DNA from: Corella eumyota | Taxonomy: Eukaryota > Chordata > Ascidiacea > Phlebobranchia > Corellidae | Assembly: GCA_963082875.1 (NCBI GenBank) | Contig: OY720101.1 | Location: forward strand, 10,997,671-11,061,670 | Direction: 5' to 3' | DNA: 64,000 bases | Shown: positions 33,701 to 45,700 of the stretch, one piece after another | Layout: the number at the start of each line of letters is the position of its first letter | How positions within the stretch are numbered: position 1 is the stretch's first letter | The notes under the pieces: model-generated | The model's database searches: none | Told to the model about the DNA's origin: nothing | What the model saw: only the letters and a program-made list of their open reading frames with translations | Translations under genes and position numbers: made by a program

Positions 33701-36700
33701 TTCAAAATATTTTTATTATACAACACTTGAAAATAAAAAAAAAATTTATATACAGGGAACGAAATAATGGATTGCTGTTTGCTAAAAAAAAATCATTTTT
33801 AAAAAATTATTAGAAATAGCAAATCAACGAAAAATGTTTCAGATAATAATAAAACACTTGTGTATATTTTAGGTATTTTTTGCAAAACTATTTTAAACTG
33901 GTTTCGAATTAATTCAATTACATCTATATAATCCTGCGTAAATGTAGTTTATAATAGATGACATTTTATTTAGTTGTTGCACAATGTAGGTTAACTTTAG
34001 TTACCATAAGAGTGGTACATTTTAAAAATGCACAGCTAGGAGTCAAGTTTTATGAAAAAACGAAGATCATTGCTCTAAAAATGTGACCTCGTGTGACATT
34101 TAGCGAATCGATTTTTAACTGTTAATTCGTACCCTGATATATGTGTATTTTGCCTATGTGTATTTTAGTAAAAAGTGCTGGTGTGAGTTAAATTATCACA
34201 GGCATAAGTTAGTTGCAACGATGTTACGACAAATAAAATGATTTCAGCTAAAAAACAATTTCCCCTGAAAAATCAGTTAACCAATTTTTTATGGGGATTA
34301 CCAATCAATTAATATTAACAGATAAATCAACACACCTGTTTGTTATTACCCCTCGAGATGTAGATGGGGCTTGTGTAGCCCCACTTTCAGTTTGTTTTTG
34401 GTTATAAGCCATTATTTCACCCAATAAAATCTGGATTTGGTCACCCAGTTGGGTGCCAAGTTTTTGCGCCCCTAAAAACAATTTGTGATAGATCAATTTT
34501 AAAAAAAAATTAGTTATATTTAGTATTTTGACAAAAAAAATTGTAATAAAAAGGAAAATAATAATTAAAAACAATCTAAAAATATAAAGATTTTTAAAAT
34601 AAAAACAAAAATTCAAAAATTTTTTTTTTTTTAAAACTTACCATCCAGTAAGAGATTAATAATAAGCAATCTTAAAGATGAAGAGGACTTTGAAAGCTGG
34701 AGCAAGAGGGATGTTGCATCCTCCAGTCCCTCCTCAGAGCAAGCATGGGATGTTAAAACTCCGACAGCAAGAGATATCTCTAGCTCCATCTTGCGGGTGC
34801 TTTTCATTACCTCGGTGGTCGTGCTTATTGATGCACAATAACTGAGGATAAACAAAATAATTTATTTCAAGCTGTTAAATTTTTTTATTAAATTAAACAA
34901 AATAAGTTTCAAATACCCAGAAGAAGAAGTGGTACTGGTTAATGGTGCAGCATGGTGTGCTGTAACAGTACTGGTGTTGCTGGTTCCTGCTCTTGCACTC
35001 ATGGTTGCTGTGGTGTTTGTATCTGCACTGGTTTCTTCAGCTTCGTTACTGTAATAAAATAACTGGTTCATTGAGATGTAATAAGTGGTTTATTAGAGAA
35101 ATAACTGGTGTATTGTGATAAAATAACTGGTTTATAAAAATGTTATAACTGGTTTATTGTGATGTAATAAGTGGTTTGTTGTAATGAAATAACTGGTTTA
35201 TTGTAATGCATAACTGGTTTATTATAGAAATAATTGGTTTCTTGTAATGTTATAACTGGTTTATTATAAAGAAATAACTGGTGTATTCTGCTGTATCTGG
35301 TTTATTGTAATGTAATAACTGGTTTATTGTAATGCAATAAATGGTTTATTGTAACTAATCTATATTAAAACAAAAATCTTTTTATAAAAACTTTTTAAAT
35401 AATATTTATTTAATTTTAAAATTTTAAAACAAAAATTTAAAAACACTGACCCGGATTGATTTTGAGTATTAGAAACATTGTTCAAACTTGTTGATTCAGT
35501 GGTTGTTGTATTCACATTTTCACCGACTGTGTCAGGCTCACCTGTTAAACAAATATTATAAAAAATATAAAATAGGATTTCATAAATTTAAGGGGCACAA
35601 AATTAAATCTTTGTGAAAGTAAATATATTTAGTTGGCTTTATTCCTTTTTTTATATATCTTTATCCTCGACGTAAAAAGGTCAAATGCGTGACCCAAACA
35701 TAGAGTAACTTCAGTTACTCCAACCCAGTCTCGAGTTGCCTGTGGGAATTTGAGATATTATATAGATTATAATTGCCTGGTAATTATGCTGCTGATTAAG
35801 TATTGGCTCAGCAAGAGTTTTTACAGCTTCTAGCGCCTTACTTAAGAGCACTACAGCATAAGAGCAGTGGGGATTAAACCCACCACCTCATGGTGGTGTA
35901 GCAAGTGTTCTTACCACTACATGTTCTTACCACTACACCACGCTGCCGGTTGCATAAGGTGTTTATAAAATCCCAATAATAATTATTAATCCAAACTTAA
36001 AAGTAAACCCAAAACTTTGTCGAGGCAGAAGTATCACTCTTTGTTTAAAGTTAAAAAGTTTTAAAAAATTTAAAAATTAAACAAACCTCTTTTAAATTGA
36101 GTTTGTGATGTTGAAATACTTCTTGATATTTGAGCCAACAACCTTAGCATTCGATCGGTTAACTGCTGACTCCTTTTCACCACCGGGTGTCCCAACATTC
36201 TCATTAAACAACCCAACCAGGTCATACCGAGGTCATTTGTCGGTTTTGAAGTTTCTTCTAAAATATTTTTAAAAATTTAAATTTTAAATCAAACTTTTTT
36301 TTTTAGGGGGATTTTTTTTAAATGATTTTATTTATTTTTTTTTGAATTACCTTCAGTAGAGTGAGATTGTTTTGAGGATAATTTCTTTTTTTGCGTGGAA
36401 CAAGAATCAAGTTTTAATAAAATATCCCAAAAATCTGTTTCAACTTGACCTAGTTTAAAAAATTGAAATTTGGTAAAAAATATTAAAAAAAAAAGATCTT
36501 TAATAAAAAATGTGGAAAAATTATTGTAAAAGAAATATATTGCTTTTTAAATAAGTTAAAAAATGTGATTTTCTTATAAAAATAAAAAATATATTCACCT
36601 GTTAAACAGCCATCACCTTTGCTAAACTTAGCAGACTCAAGAGTGACAAAATAATTCGGAAAAATTTTTGCGAGCATAATAAGAGCGTCAATTGCATGTC

Positions 36701-39700
36701 TACACACCAACGGAGCGGCTTGATGGTGAATAAAAACTTGTTTTCGTTGTTCTGTTACTTTTTGAGTTTTACGAGAGCTTTGGGGTGTTGAGTTCGGTAC
36801 CGAGTGGAGCTAAAAAATTTAAACATAAAGTTTTTTTTTTTTTTAATTTTTTTTAATGATGAGTTTAAGCAATCCGTAAACAGGAGTCAATAGTGTGACA
36901 TTGGTGAGGCTTTAACTTAAAGCCTTTTCATTCATAATCCAATGTCATTACTTGTTTACCAAACTACTAATCTTTTTTTAAATTAACCTATTAGATTTTC
37001 TAAATAAAATGTCATAACTTTAAAAAAAAATTAAAAAAATTTGTAAGTAGTGTAAAATAATCATAAAAAAAAGGGTTAAAAAAATATTTAAATACAACCC
37101 GAACCTGAAAAATAGTCGATCTAGTTCCAAGCGCCGGTTCAAGTCGAATCGACATCCACGAGGTGTTCTTTTTATTCGCTTCAGCGACCTCAAGTGGTGA
37201 ATCCCCTTTTGGCATGATGACATCACCGGCTCTCTGCAACACTGACATCAAAGTAGCAACTAACCATTCTCGGGTTGGTGGATGGTAACACAAATTTCGC
37301 AAAACTCGGTGGAGTGAGGTGGTGTTCATTTTTATTTCCTCGACAAATAACAACATTAATAAACACGATAGCGACTCATGATCTAAGATTTGTCGGGGGA
37401 CAGGGTTTTGAGTGGGTTGCTGACTGGTGGGGTTGCGGTTATTAAAACCAGGGCGTCGTCTAAAAAAACCACCCCAACCATCGGTCGCGGGGTCATGAGT
37501 TCGAACACGAGTGGGAGCTCCGTTGCGAAGTAAATTGACTCCATGAGATAAAATTCGTTCCTAAAAATATTTTAAATACCATAATTGACTAATAAATAAA
37601 AAGTTAAAATAAAATACTTTAATTCTAAACTATTTTCTAAAAACCTAAAAAAAAAATTCTAAAAATTAAAAAAAGAAAACTTTTATAAATCAGTCACAAA
37701 CCTGTAAAAACCTTCGTTGTCTCTCCTCAGCATCCCCCCTCAAAGTTTGAGCTTCGGCCGCAAGTTCCTCGCTTAAAACTGCAATCAAAGATTCGTCCAT
37801 GTCTGACAAAACTGATTGTCTCAGTTCGGTCGGTAAAGTTTGGATAAAAGTGTTTGGGTCGATATTTTCTTCCGATGTTGTTGGTTGAGTGTTTCGAGAC
37901 TAAAAAAAGTAAGAAAAAAATTTAAAATCACATATTAATGTATAGTTACAAATTTCAGCTTTTATGATCAAATTCAGCTTGCAATTGTAATTGTTAATTT
38001 AGATCGGATCGCGTGACCGAAAAATCGGTAACAATATTGCCACTTAATTAATAAAAAACTGACCCTGCATGTTAAAAACTTCTACCAATTTAATAACATA
38101 TTTGCAACAATATTTAACGTAACTTACAATTTAAAAGAACAGCACTTTAACTAGCACAGAAATAATGTGCTGTAAATGATTTTATGTAGATTTAACAAAT
38201 AAAAAAGTTCGAAACACTATTTTAATTATGATGATACAATATTATAAAGTTATCCAAATCATGTGTGGGAAACACTGTGTTGCCTTAAAGGGCCATATCT
38301 TGCTATTATTTATATGAACACCAATGGGGTCTTATTAACACAATAACTAAAATGTAATTTTCGTGCAATCGCTATAGTTAAAAGGCCATACCGACAACCA
38401 ACTTAATTCATAAACAAAAGTTACTCAAAACCAGTTAATTGAATCCTGTCATGAAACACTATGAATCCTGTCATGAAACACTATATCCTGTCATGAAACA
38501 CTAAGTACCCAACGTTGATCTAAAAACGAAAAAAAATTAAAAAAATCTAAAAATTTTTACCCTTTCTCTTCTTTCTTGTTCGAGAACTTCTTCTTGAATA
38601 TTTGGCGGCAACGCTGCTAAAAACTCGGGGCTTACACCACTTCCTGATTGGCTAGTTGAAGTGGTCACGGGTGGTCGGAGGTGGTGTGATCGCGATAATT
38701 GTTCTCTAAAAAAACAAACAAAATGATTAAAAATTGTGTTTTTCTGTGAGAATTACAAGAAAGAATTTGTGAGAATTGTAAGTAAAATAAAAAATTAGCT
38801 AAAACTATGAAGTAAAAAGGTAATTGGTAAAGATCAGAAAGTGCAAGATTTTATTTGGGGACTATAAAGTACAAGTAATAAATACAGACTATTTCGCAAA
38901 ATTTGACAATTTTAACACAATAATAATAAAAAAACAAGATACCTAATAACTTCTTGTCTTATGTCAGCAGGCAAAGCTGCCAAGAAAGAAGGATCCACAC
39001 CTTCCATTATTTGTTGATTATCTTCAGCTGTGGAGGCGGATGGGTTGGATGGCCTAGCTTCACCTAAAAAAAATTGAAATAATTTATTTTTTATACTGCC
39101 ATTATTAATGATAAGAAATTATTACTAAGATTTTAATTTCGTTTAAATATTCACAAAAAAGCCACCTTTAAGCTCGTAACTTAATTTGTTACTCTCACCT
39201 AGTCTTAAGTTAGCTTAAGCATTTTGCGATAATGTTGATTACAACTGCCCAATAATTAATTTGCCAATGTTTTTTTGAGTTACCAAAAAATAAGTTCATA
39301 TGACTTATAGCGTTGTAATCAATCGCACTTTGACATGATAGCAGTGAAGAATAAATCTAAGACATCATATAGTAATAAAAGTGTTCTAACCATTGTGCTA
39401 ATTGCCATTTTTTATAATCGAAATCGGCGTTGCAATCGTTAATAATATTTTTGATCAGTTCGCGATCACAATCCGATCACATGACCGAAAAATCATTATC
39501 TTTAACGTCACCAAATTACTAAAAATTTGACCATGGTAATAACTTCATCTAACTTATTCACACATTTGTTAAAATATTCAAGCGAACATTAAGTACAATT
39601 TAAAGGGGTTCTTTTTTTTCATAACAAACGGCACTTTTACTAACACAGAAATGACACGCTGTAAAGGATTTTGTAGTGAATTAACAGATAATAATGTACG

Positions 39701-42700
39701 TAACACTATTTTAATTATGACGTTACAATATTTAAAAAAGTTTATAGAAATCTATGTGGTCAAGCATTTAAAGTGAGTGTTTATTTGTGCTGCAATACCT
39801 ACTTGTTACTGATTTACCGATCTGCCGAATTGGGCCCTTAATCGGGTGATCGCAAAAAATCTTTAAAAATCTGTGATTTACGATCACTCATTTTAATGAG
39901 AACATCCCTCCAAAATAAAATTGATAAAAAATAAAATGTTCTTACTTTGTGCATCAGATTCAACTGTATTTTCTTGCATCACGAAAACATTAGCAGCGGA
40001 AGAATCAGTAGTTTCTATAGGATTAGGTTGGATTGTTTCCATAGTAGGAATAGGTTGAGGTGAGTTAGTGTCCATGTTAGTGGGCGTGCCTTCTCTTTCA
40101 TCTGTTAGAAAAATAAAAAATAGTAAAAATCTGTTTTAAATAAAAAAAAAGTTTTATTCGTGAAAAGGTTTATTTACAGCCTTAACTTAAAGTAACTTTA
40201 GAATATGTAGAGTTGATATTGGCAGTTTTAGATATAATTAAAAAGCAGCTAACTTGATGTTGTTTTTATGTCGTTACATACATACATTTAAAAATAATTT
40301 AAAATCAATTAACAGAAAAAAATTTAATTAAACTAACCTTGAACACTAGGTGGTTCCTCAGCAGAATGATCTAAAAAATTGTTAAACAAGAAACTAATTT
40401 TTACATTCGTTAAAATAAAATAAATAAATATAACAAATTTAAAAAAAAATTATGTTATTGTATTATTGTTTATTAAATCATACAAAATTACAATTTTTTT
40501 GTTTAAAAAAATTAAACATTTTTGCTGCCCTAAATTAAGCAGACTTTTACATAAATATTTTTTTCTTGATTTAAGAATAACACTTATTATTATATAAGAA
40601 TAACACTTATTATTATATACAAGATTGAAGTCTAAAAACCAGCCGAGCGTTTATCAAAATAAATTAGGTAGTGTTAATACCATAATCAAAAAATCTTAAA
40701 TGAAAAAGTATTGGGGATCGTGCTTTTAACCTTTAGTAGTAAAGATAACGGGGAGCATGGTGTAGTGGTAAGAACACTTGCTACACCACCATGAGGTCGT
40801 GGATTCAATCCCCACTGCTCTTATGCTGTAGAGCCCTTGAGTAGGATGCTATAATCGGTATAAACTCCTGCTAAGCTAACACTTAATCAGCAGAATAATT
40901 TTTGGCCAATTATAATCTATATAATATCCCACAACCCGAGACTGTGTCAGAGCGACCTTTTAACATCAAGGATAAAGATACATACAAAAAAAATAAGTGT
41001 TTTTAAAAATTTTTTCTAACCAACCTTCTGCTTGACTTTCAACAGCGGCCGCTACAATATCGTCAATAATGTCATGAGCCCTGCTCTGAGTCGCAACTGG
41101 GTCAGCTGGCCTGTTTTCTGTGTCAGTTGGTCCACTGTCCGAGACATCAGACTGGCTGTTTTGTTCCAGAGTTACGCTTAATCCTTCTAATTGGCCACTA
41201 ACAGCCAGTAGAGAGGAACGTGCTTGTTGCAAATCAGAAATTGCTTCACTTCTTGCTGAAAATGTTTAAAAAAATAAAAAAAATTATTTAACCAAATTTA
41301 ATAGTTTTTAAGTTGGACACCTTATCAGCATGACAGCATTACTGCACATGCTATTAGCTTTAAAAGTAGTTAATGTTTAGCTGAAAGTATATTTGAACAG
41401 TCGAGCTAGCCAGCCATGCAGTTATCTCCTTCAGCATAAAAATAATTGCTTCAACTGCATAACCTACTACCTCATACTGTTACAAAACAGTGATTATTAT
41501 TACAGAAAATAATACAATGAATTAACATATTGAAGAAACTTGGATAGGCTTACTTATAGGCTTTCAAATAAAACAATTTTTTGTTTGTGGTACCCATGCA
41601 AATTCCCAAGTGCTTTTGTGACCATATTACGATAATTGATTTATAGCGAATTGCCAAATAAGCGAACTTTTAAAAAACAAAACAATCTTTTACACCAATT
41701 TAAAAAGTCACAAAGTCAAAATTATAAACCATGAAATACGCCATTTTTTAATGCTTTTCTGCCTGAAAGTAACCTAGGCAACTTGAAGTAACAGTTTATA
41801 AAATCCAATAAATGTTATAAAACTTAGTTGGTTTCAATGATGATAGTGAGACTGAATGGGCAAGTTAGTAGGTTATACAGTCACCTCCCTTGTTGAATAT
41901 TATTCAACTGATATAACCTACTACCTCAGTCCATCACAGCCCAGATAAAAAAAGTTTAACATTGTGAATGTCGTTTTTGATATTTTAGTTTTGACAAAAT
42001 GTTTGTTGATAGGGGGTAACTTAAGATGGAGGTTAGGAGGTCACATTGTATCTCCCTTAGTTGAATCGCAACTCAACAACGTAACCTACTACCTCAATTT
42101 TAAGTAAACCAAGTTACTATTACCTCATTTTTTAGTAAACTAAGTTTCTTACAAACTAAGTTTTCGGTAAACCAAAAAAACTACTACCTTAATTTTAAGT
42201 AAACCAAGTAATTTACTATCTAAATTTTAAGTAAACCAAGTAATTTACTATCTAAATTTTAAGTAAACCAAGTAATTTACTATCTAAATTTTAAGTAAAC
42301 CAAGTAATTTACTATCTAAATTTTAAGTAAACCAAATAATTTACTATCTAAATTTTAAGTAAACCAAGTAATTTACTATCTAAATTTTAAGTAAACCAAG
42401 TAATTTACTATCTAAATTTTAAGTAAACCAAGTAATTTACTATCTAAATTTTAAGTTAAGCAAGTAATTTACTATCTAAATTTTAAATAAACCAAGTAAT
42501 TTACTATCTAAATTTTAAGTAAACCAAATAATTTACTATCTAAATTTTAAGTGAAGCAAGTAATTTACTATCTAAATTTTAAGTAAACCAAATAATTTAC
42601 TATCTAAATTTTAAGTTAAGCAAGTAATTTACTATCTAAATTTTAAGTAAACCAAATAATTTACTATCTAAATTTTAAGTAAACCAAATAATTTACTATC

Positions 42701-45700
42701 TAAATTTTAAGTAAACCAAATAATTTACTATCTAAATTTTAAGTAAACCAAATAATTTACTATCTAAATTTTAACAATTTTGATTAGATGATGGCTCAAG
42801 TTTTAAACGAGATTGTAGGTCCGACCGTTTATCTCCCAATCTGAAGAATTTACTCAGAACAAACGGCAGAATCCACTACCTCAGTTTAACCACTTGTATT
42901 TTGGATTGTCCTAACTTATTTTCTATTTTGTTTTATCGCAATTTTTGTGAGGGGTTTGTCTCAAACTATTTTTTTTGTTTCAACTTAATTTGTTTTCCTT
43001 TTTAGTCTAACTTAACTTATTTTAATTGTTTCATCTTAACTTTTTTCTTTTTTAGTTCAACTTGACTTATTTTATTTGTTTCATCCAAATTTTTTTTTTT
43101 TGATTCATTTTTACTTATTTTTTTTTATACTTTATTTTACAACTATTAATATTAACATTGTTGTTTTAACAATTTGTTGCGGGCATAAATTAATTTTAGA
43201 TTAATAATGTATTAAAATAAAAAAAATTTAACTAAGAATTTAAATTTTTTTTAGCAATAACATTTTCCTGTGAATTCTACGAATTGTGGTCGAAAGTTAC
43301 ACGAGCCAGAAAGACAGCAGATTACACAGTAACTTCTTTGCCAATGGAAATAGTTTTGGCATCAACTGCATAACCTACTACCTCATTTTGGCCCAATGTC
43401 AAATAAATTTTTAATTAAACAAAATTTAAGTCAAATAGTGATTCAAGTCTAATATTAAAGTGAACAGCTCAGCTTTTCTGTTGTTTAAACATTTTTATAT
43501 TAAAACATGCAGAATGTAACGCTAAAAAAACGCAGCAAAAATTATAACTCAAATTTTTATAAATCGTTCGTAATTTAAGTTTAAAAATCACTTTTAAAAA
43601 AATTAAATTTAGCCTATTTATAACAATTTATGAATAATAAGATAATAAGACCCATAAATATTTTTAAACCTTAACAATTTTACCTAATCTCGCTATCAAG
43701 AGAACTTTAAAACGACGTGTAATTTAATTGTGACGTCATAATCTACTAGAGTGACGTCAATTCGCGTTTTTATGGGGACAAAGTTTTAAACTAAGATTGC
43801 AGACTAATTATACAACCAAAATTAATAAAATTAAAAATATAATTTAACAACGACATATAGTTCAATTTGAATAAAGTTGTATGACCCACAGCCACACCGT
43901 TTAAAAACTGCAATCTAACAACAACTTTACAAAAACATTTTTAAAATAAATATTTTAAACACTTACCATTATTATGAGATGGTGAATCAGGTCTGGTAGC
44001 TACTGGTGTATTAGATGGTGTTGCAATATTTGGACTACTATTTTCTGTTGTCTATTAAAAAAAGTTTAAATGGGTCTTCATTTTTTGCAATTATTTAATT
44101 ATATTTAAAATTTGCAAAAAATATTTTTTTTCTTTTAAAATTTTTTTTTTAAAAATTTGGTGAATTTACTTGTTCTGGTGTTGCAATCACTGGTATTGGT
44201 TCACTGGTTCCTTTCTCCTTCTCTTTTTTCTCCTTTTTCTTTCTCTCCTCTTCTTCTTTAAGCTCTTTCTCCTCTTTTCTTTTTTTCTTTCTCTCTTCCA
44301 GGTCAGAGTCTCTTATTTTCAGAATATGGGCAACAATATCGTCTTTGATCACTGAAAACAAAAAAAAAAAGTTTTTTAATTCAAAAAAATCAGTAGAAAT
44401 CGACTAAAAATGTTGTAACACAAAACAATTCAATGTTTCGAGTAATAACTAAATACTTATTAAAGTTCAAAGTAAATTAGCAAAGTTAAAAGCCCAAAAC
44501 AGGCATTTTAAAGTCTAAGTCAATGCCTAAAGTTTTAAGTTGCCAAAAATCATAAAAAAACAAACTTTGAAAACATGAATTTTTTAAAATTTAGGTATCT
44601 TGTTCGAAAATAAGTTCAAAGAAGGTAAAAAAAATTAAAAGATAGAATAAAAGAAACAATCTTATTGTTTACAAATGAAAAATAATTTTTAACAATATTT
44701 TTACAACAAAACAAAAAACCAATATGACATTAGTGATGTGCTAATCTCCTTTTTTATGATCGAAATCGGCTCGTAATATTTATTTTCGATTAGATCGTGA
44801 TTACGATTCAATAACTTGACCTTATCGTTAATAAATTACAAAAAAATTGACTCTGTATTTTAATTATTTCTACTCACTTATTCACACACTTGTTAAAATA
44901 TCCAATTGTAACATTCAGAATAATTTTTAAGAACAAAAAAGGCACATTTACTAGCGCGTAAATGATTTTGCGTAGAGTTATAAAAGTATACGTCACTATT
45001 TGAAATATGATGTTCAATATTCCAAAAAAGTTTATAGAAATCTATGTGATTAAGGCACGTAAATGGCACGTTTATTTGTGACGTAAAATTAAATGTTGCG
45101 TAATTACCGTTCTTTGAACCTTATTCAGGTGATTGCAAAACACGTCCAAAAATTGGCAATTTGCGATCAGCATTTTAATCGGCACATCACTATATGACAT
45201 TAATGGGAATCAAACCTAAAGTCCTCAGAGTATGGACATAAATGCCAGGACTTACTGTATAGTAAAAAATACAGCTACAATAATCAGAACTTACAAGATA
45301 AACAATCATATATACTAGGACCATCAAGAGTATGAACTTAATAGCTAGTGCCGAAGTATAGTAAAAAAACAGCTACAATAATCAGAACTTACATGATAAA
45401 CAATCATATAGACTAGGACCATCGAGAACACAACTTTCCTCAACCCATCGAGCCAGGGAGGAGGGAACATTATCCGGAACGTTGGATGAGGATTGCGTGC
45501 AGAGGACTCCAGTTTGGTACTGAAACATGTTGTCCTGGAGAAACAAAATTTAAAAAATTAGTTTTGTAAAATAAAATAGAGAAAAAAAAAAGTGAGATTT
45601 TTGTAAACTATTTAGAAAGAAAAAATTTAAGGTAAAAATAAAAAGTAACTTAGTTCATAATTAAAATAAAAAAGTTAAATTATTTTTAAAAGTGTAATTA

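Larger units (their letters stand above)
31782..36449 (-). other. HUWE1: HUWE1 exons of the region upstream of HECT
   Basis: Exons 31782-31877, 31963-32104, 32244-32356, 32615-32779, 33180-33294, 33550-33661, 34336-34471, 34642-34841, 34917-35048, 35451-35541, 36087-36257 and 36351-36449. Conserved blocks: [67 protein letters not shown] and [10 protein letters not shown]. Ser/Thr-rich low-conservation linkers sit between these helical blocks, as in vertebrate HUWE1. Confidence 0.93.
36599..41255 (-). other. HUWE1: HUWE1 exons with UBM-like motifs
   Basis: Exons 36599-36809, 37105-37560, 37702-37899, 38561-38705, 38943-39063, 39946-40101, 40338-40370 (33 bp) and 41025-41255. Three tandem ubiquitin-binding-motif-like segments are readable: [32 protein letters not shown] and [17 protein letters not shown], sharing the LP core. 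After them comes [20 protein letters not shown], highly conserved in HUWE1, and [17 protein letters not shown]. Confidence 0.93.

Noticed and set aside
36840-36970. Another SINE family (GTGTGACATTGGTG ... AATCCAATGTCATTA, also near 33400 and 62830)
   Set aside because: Similar short words recur, but copies are too short and diverged to define ends, so I did not list them as elements.
42110-42150. A sixth let-7 hairpin (TGAGGTAATAG)
   Set aside because: No pairing arm within 100 bases and it belongs to the repeat series at the array edge.
42190-42775. Regularly spaced 32-bp repeats as a CRISPR array
   Set aside because: Units are directly head to tail with no unique spacers, there are no cas genes, and the locus is an animal intron.
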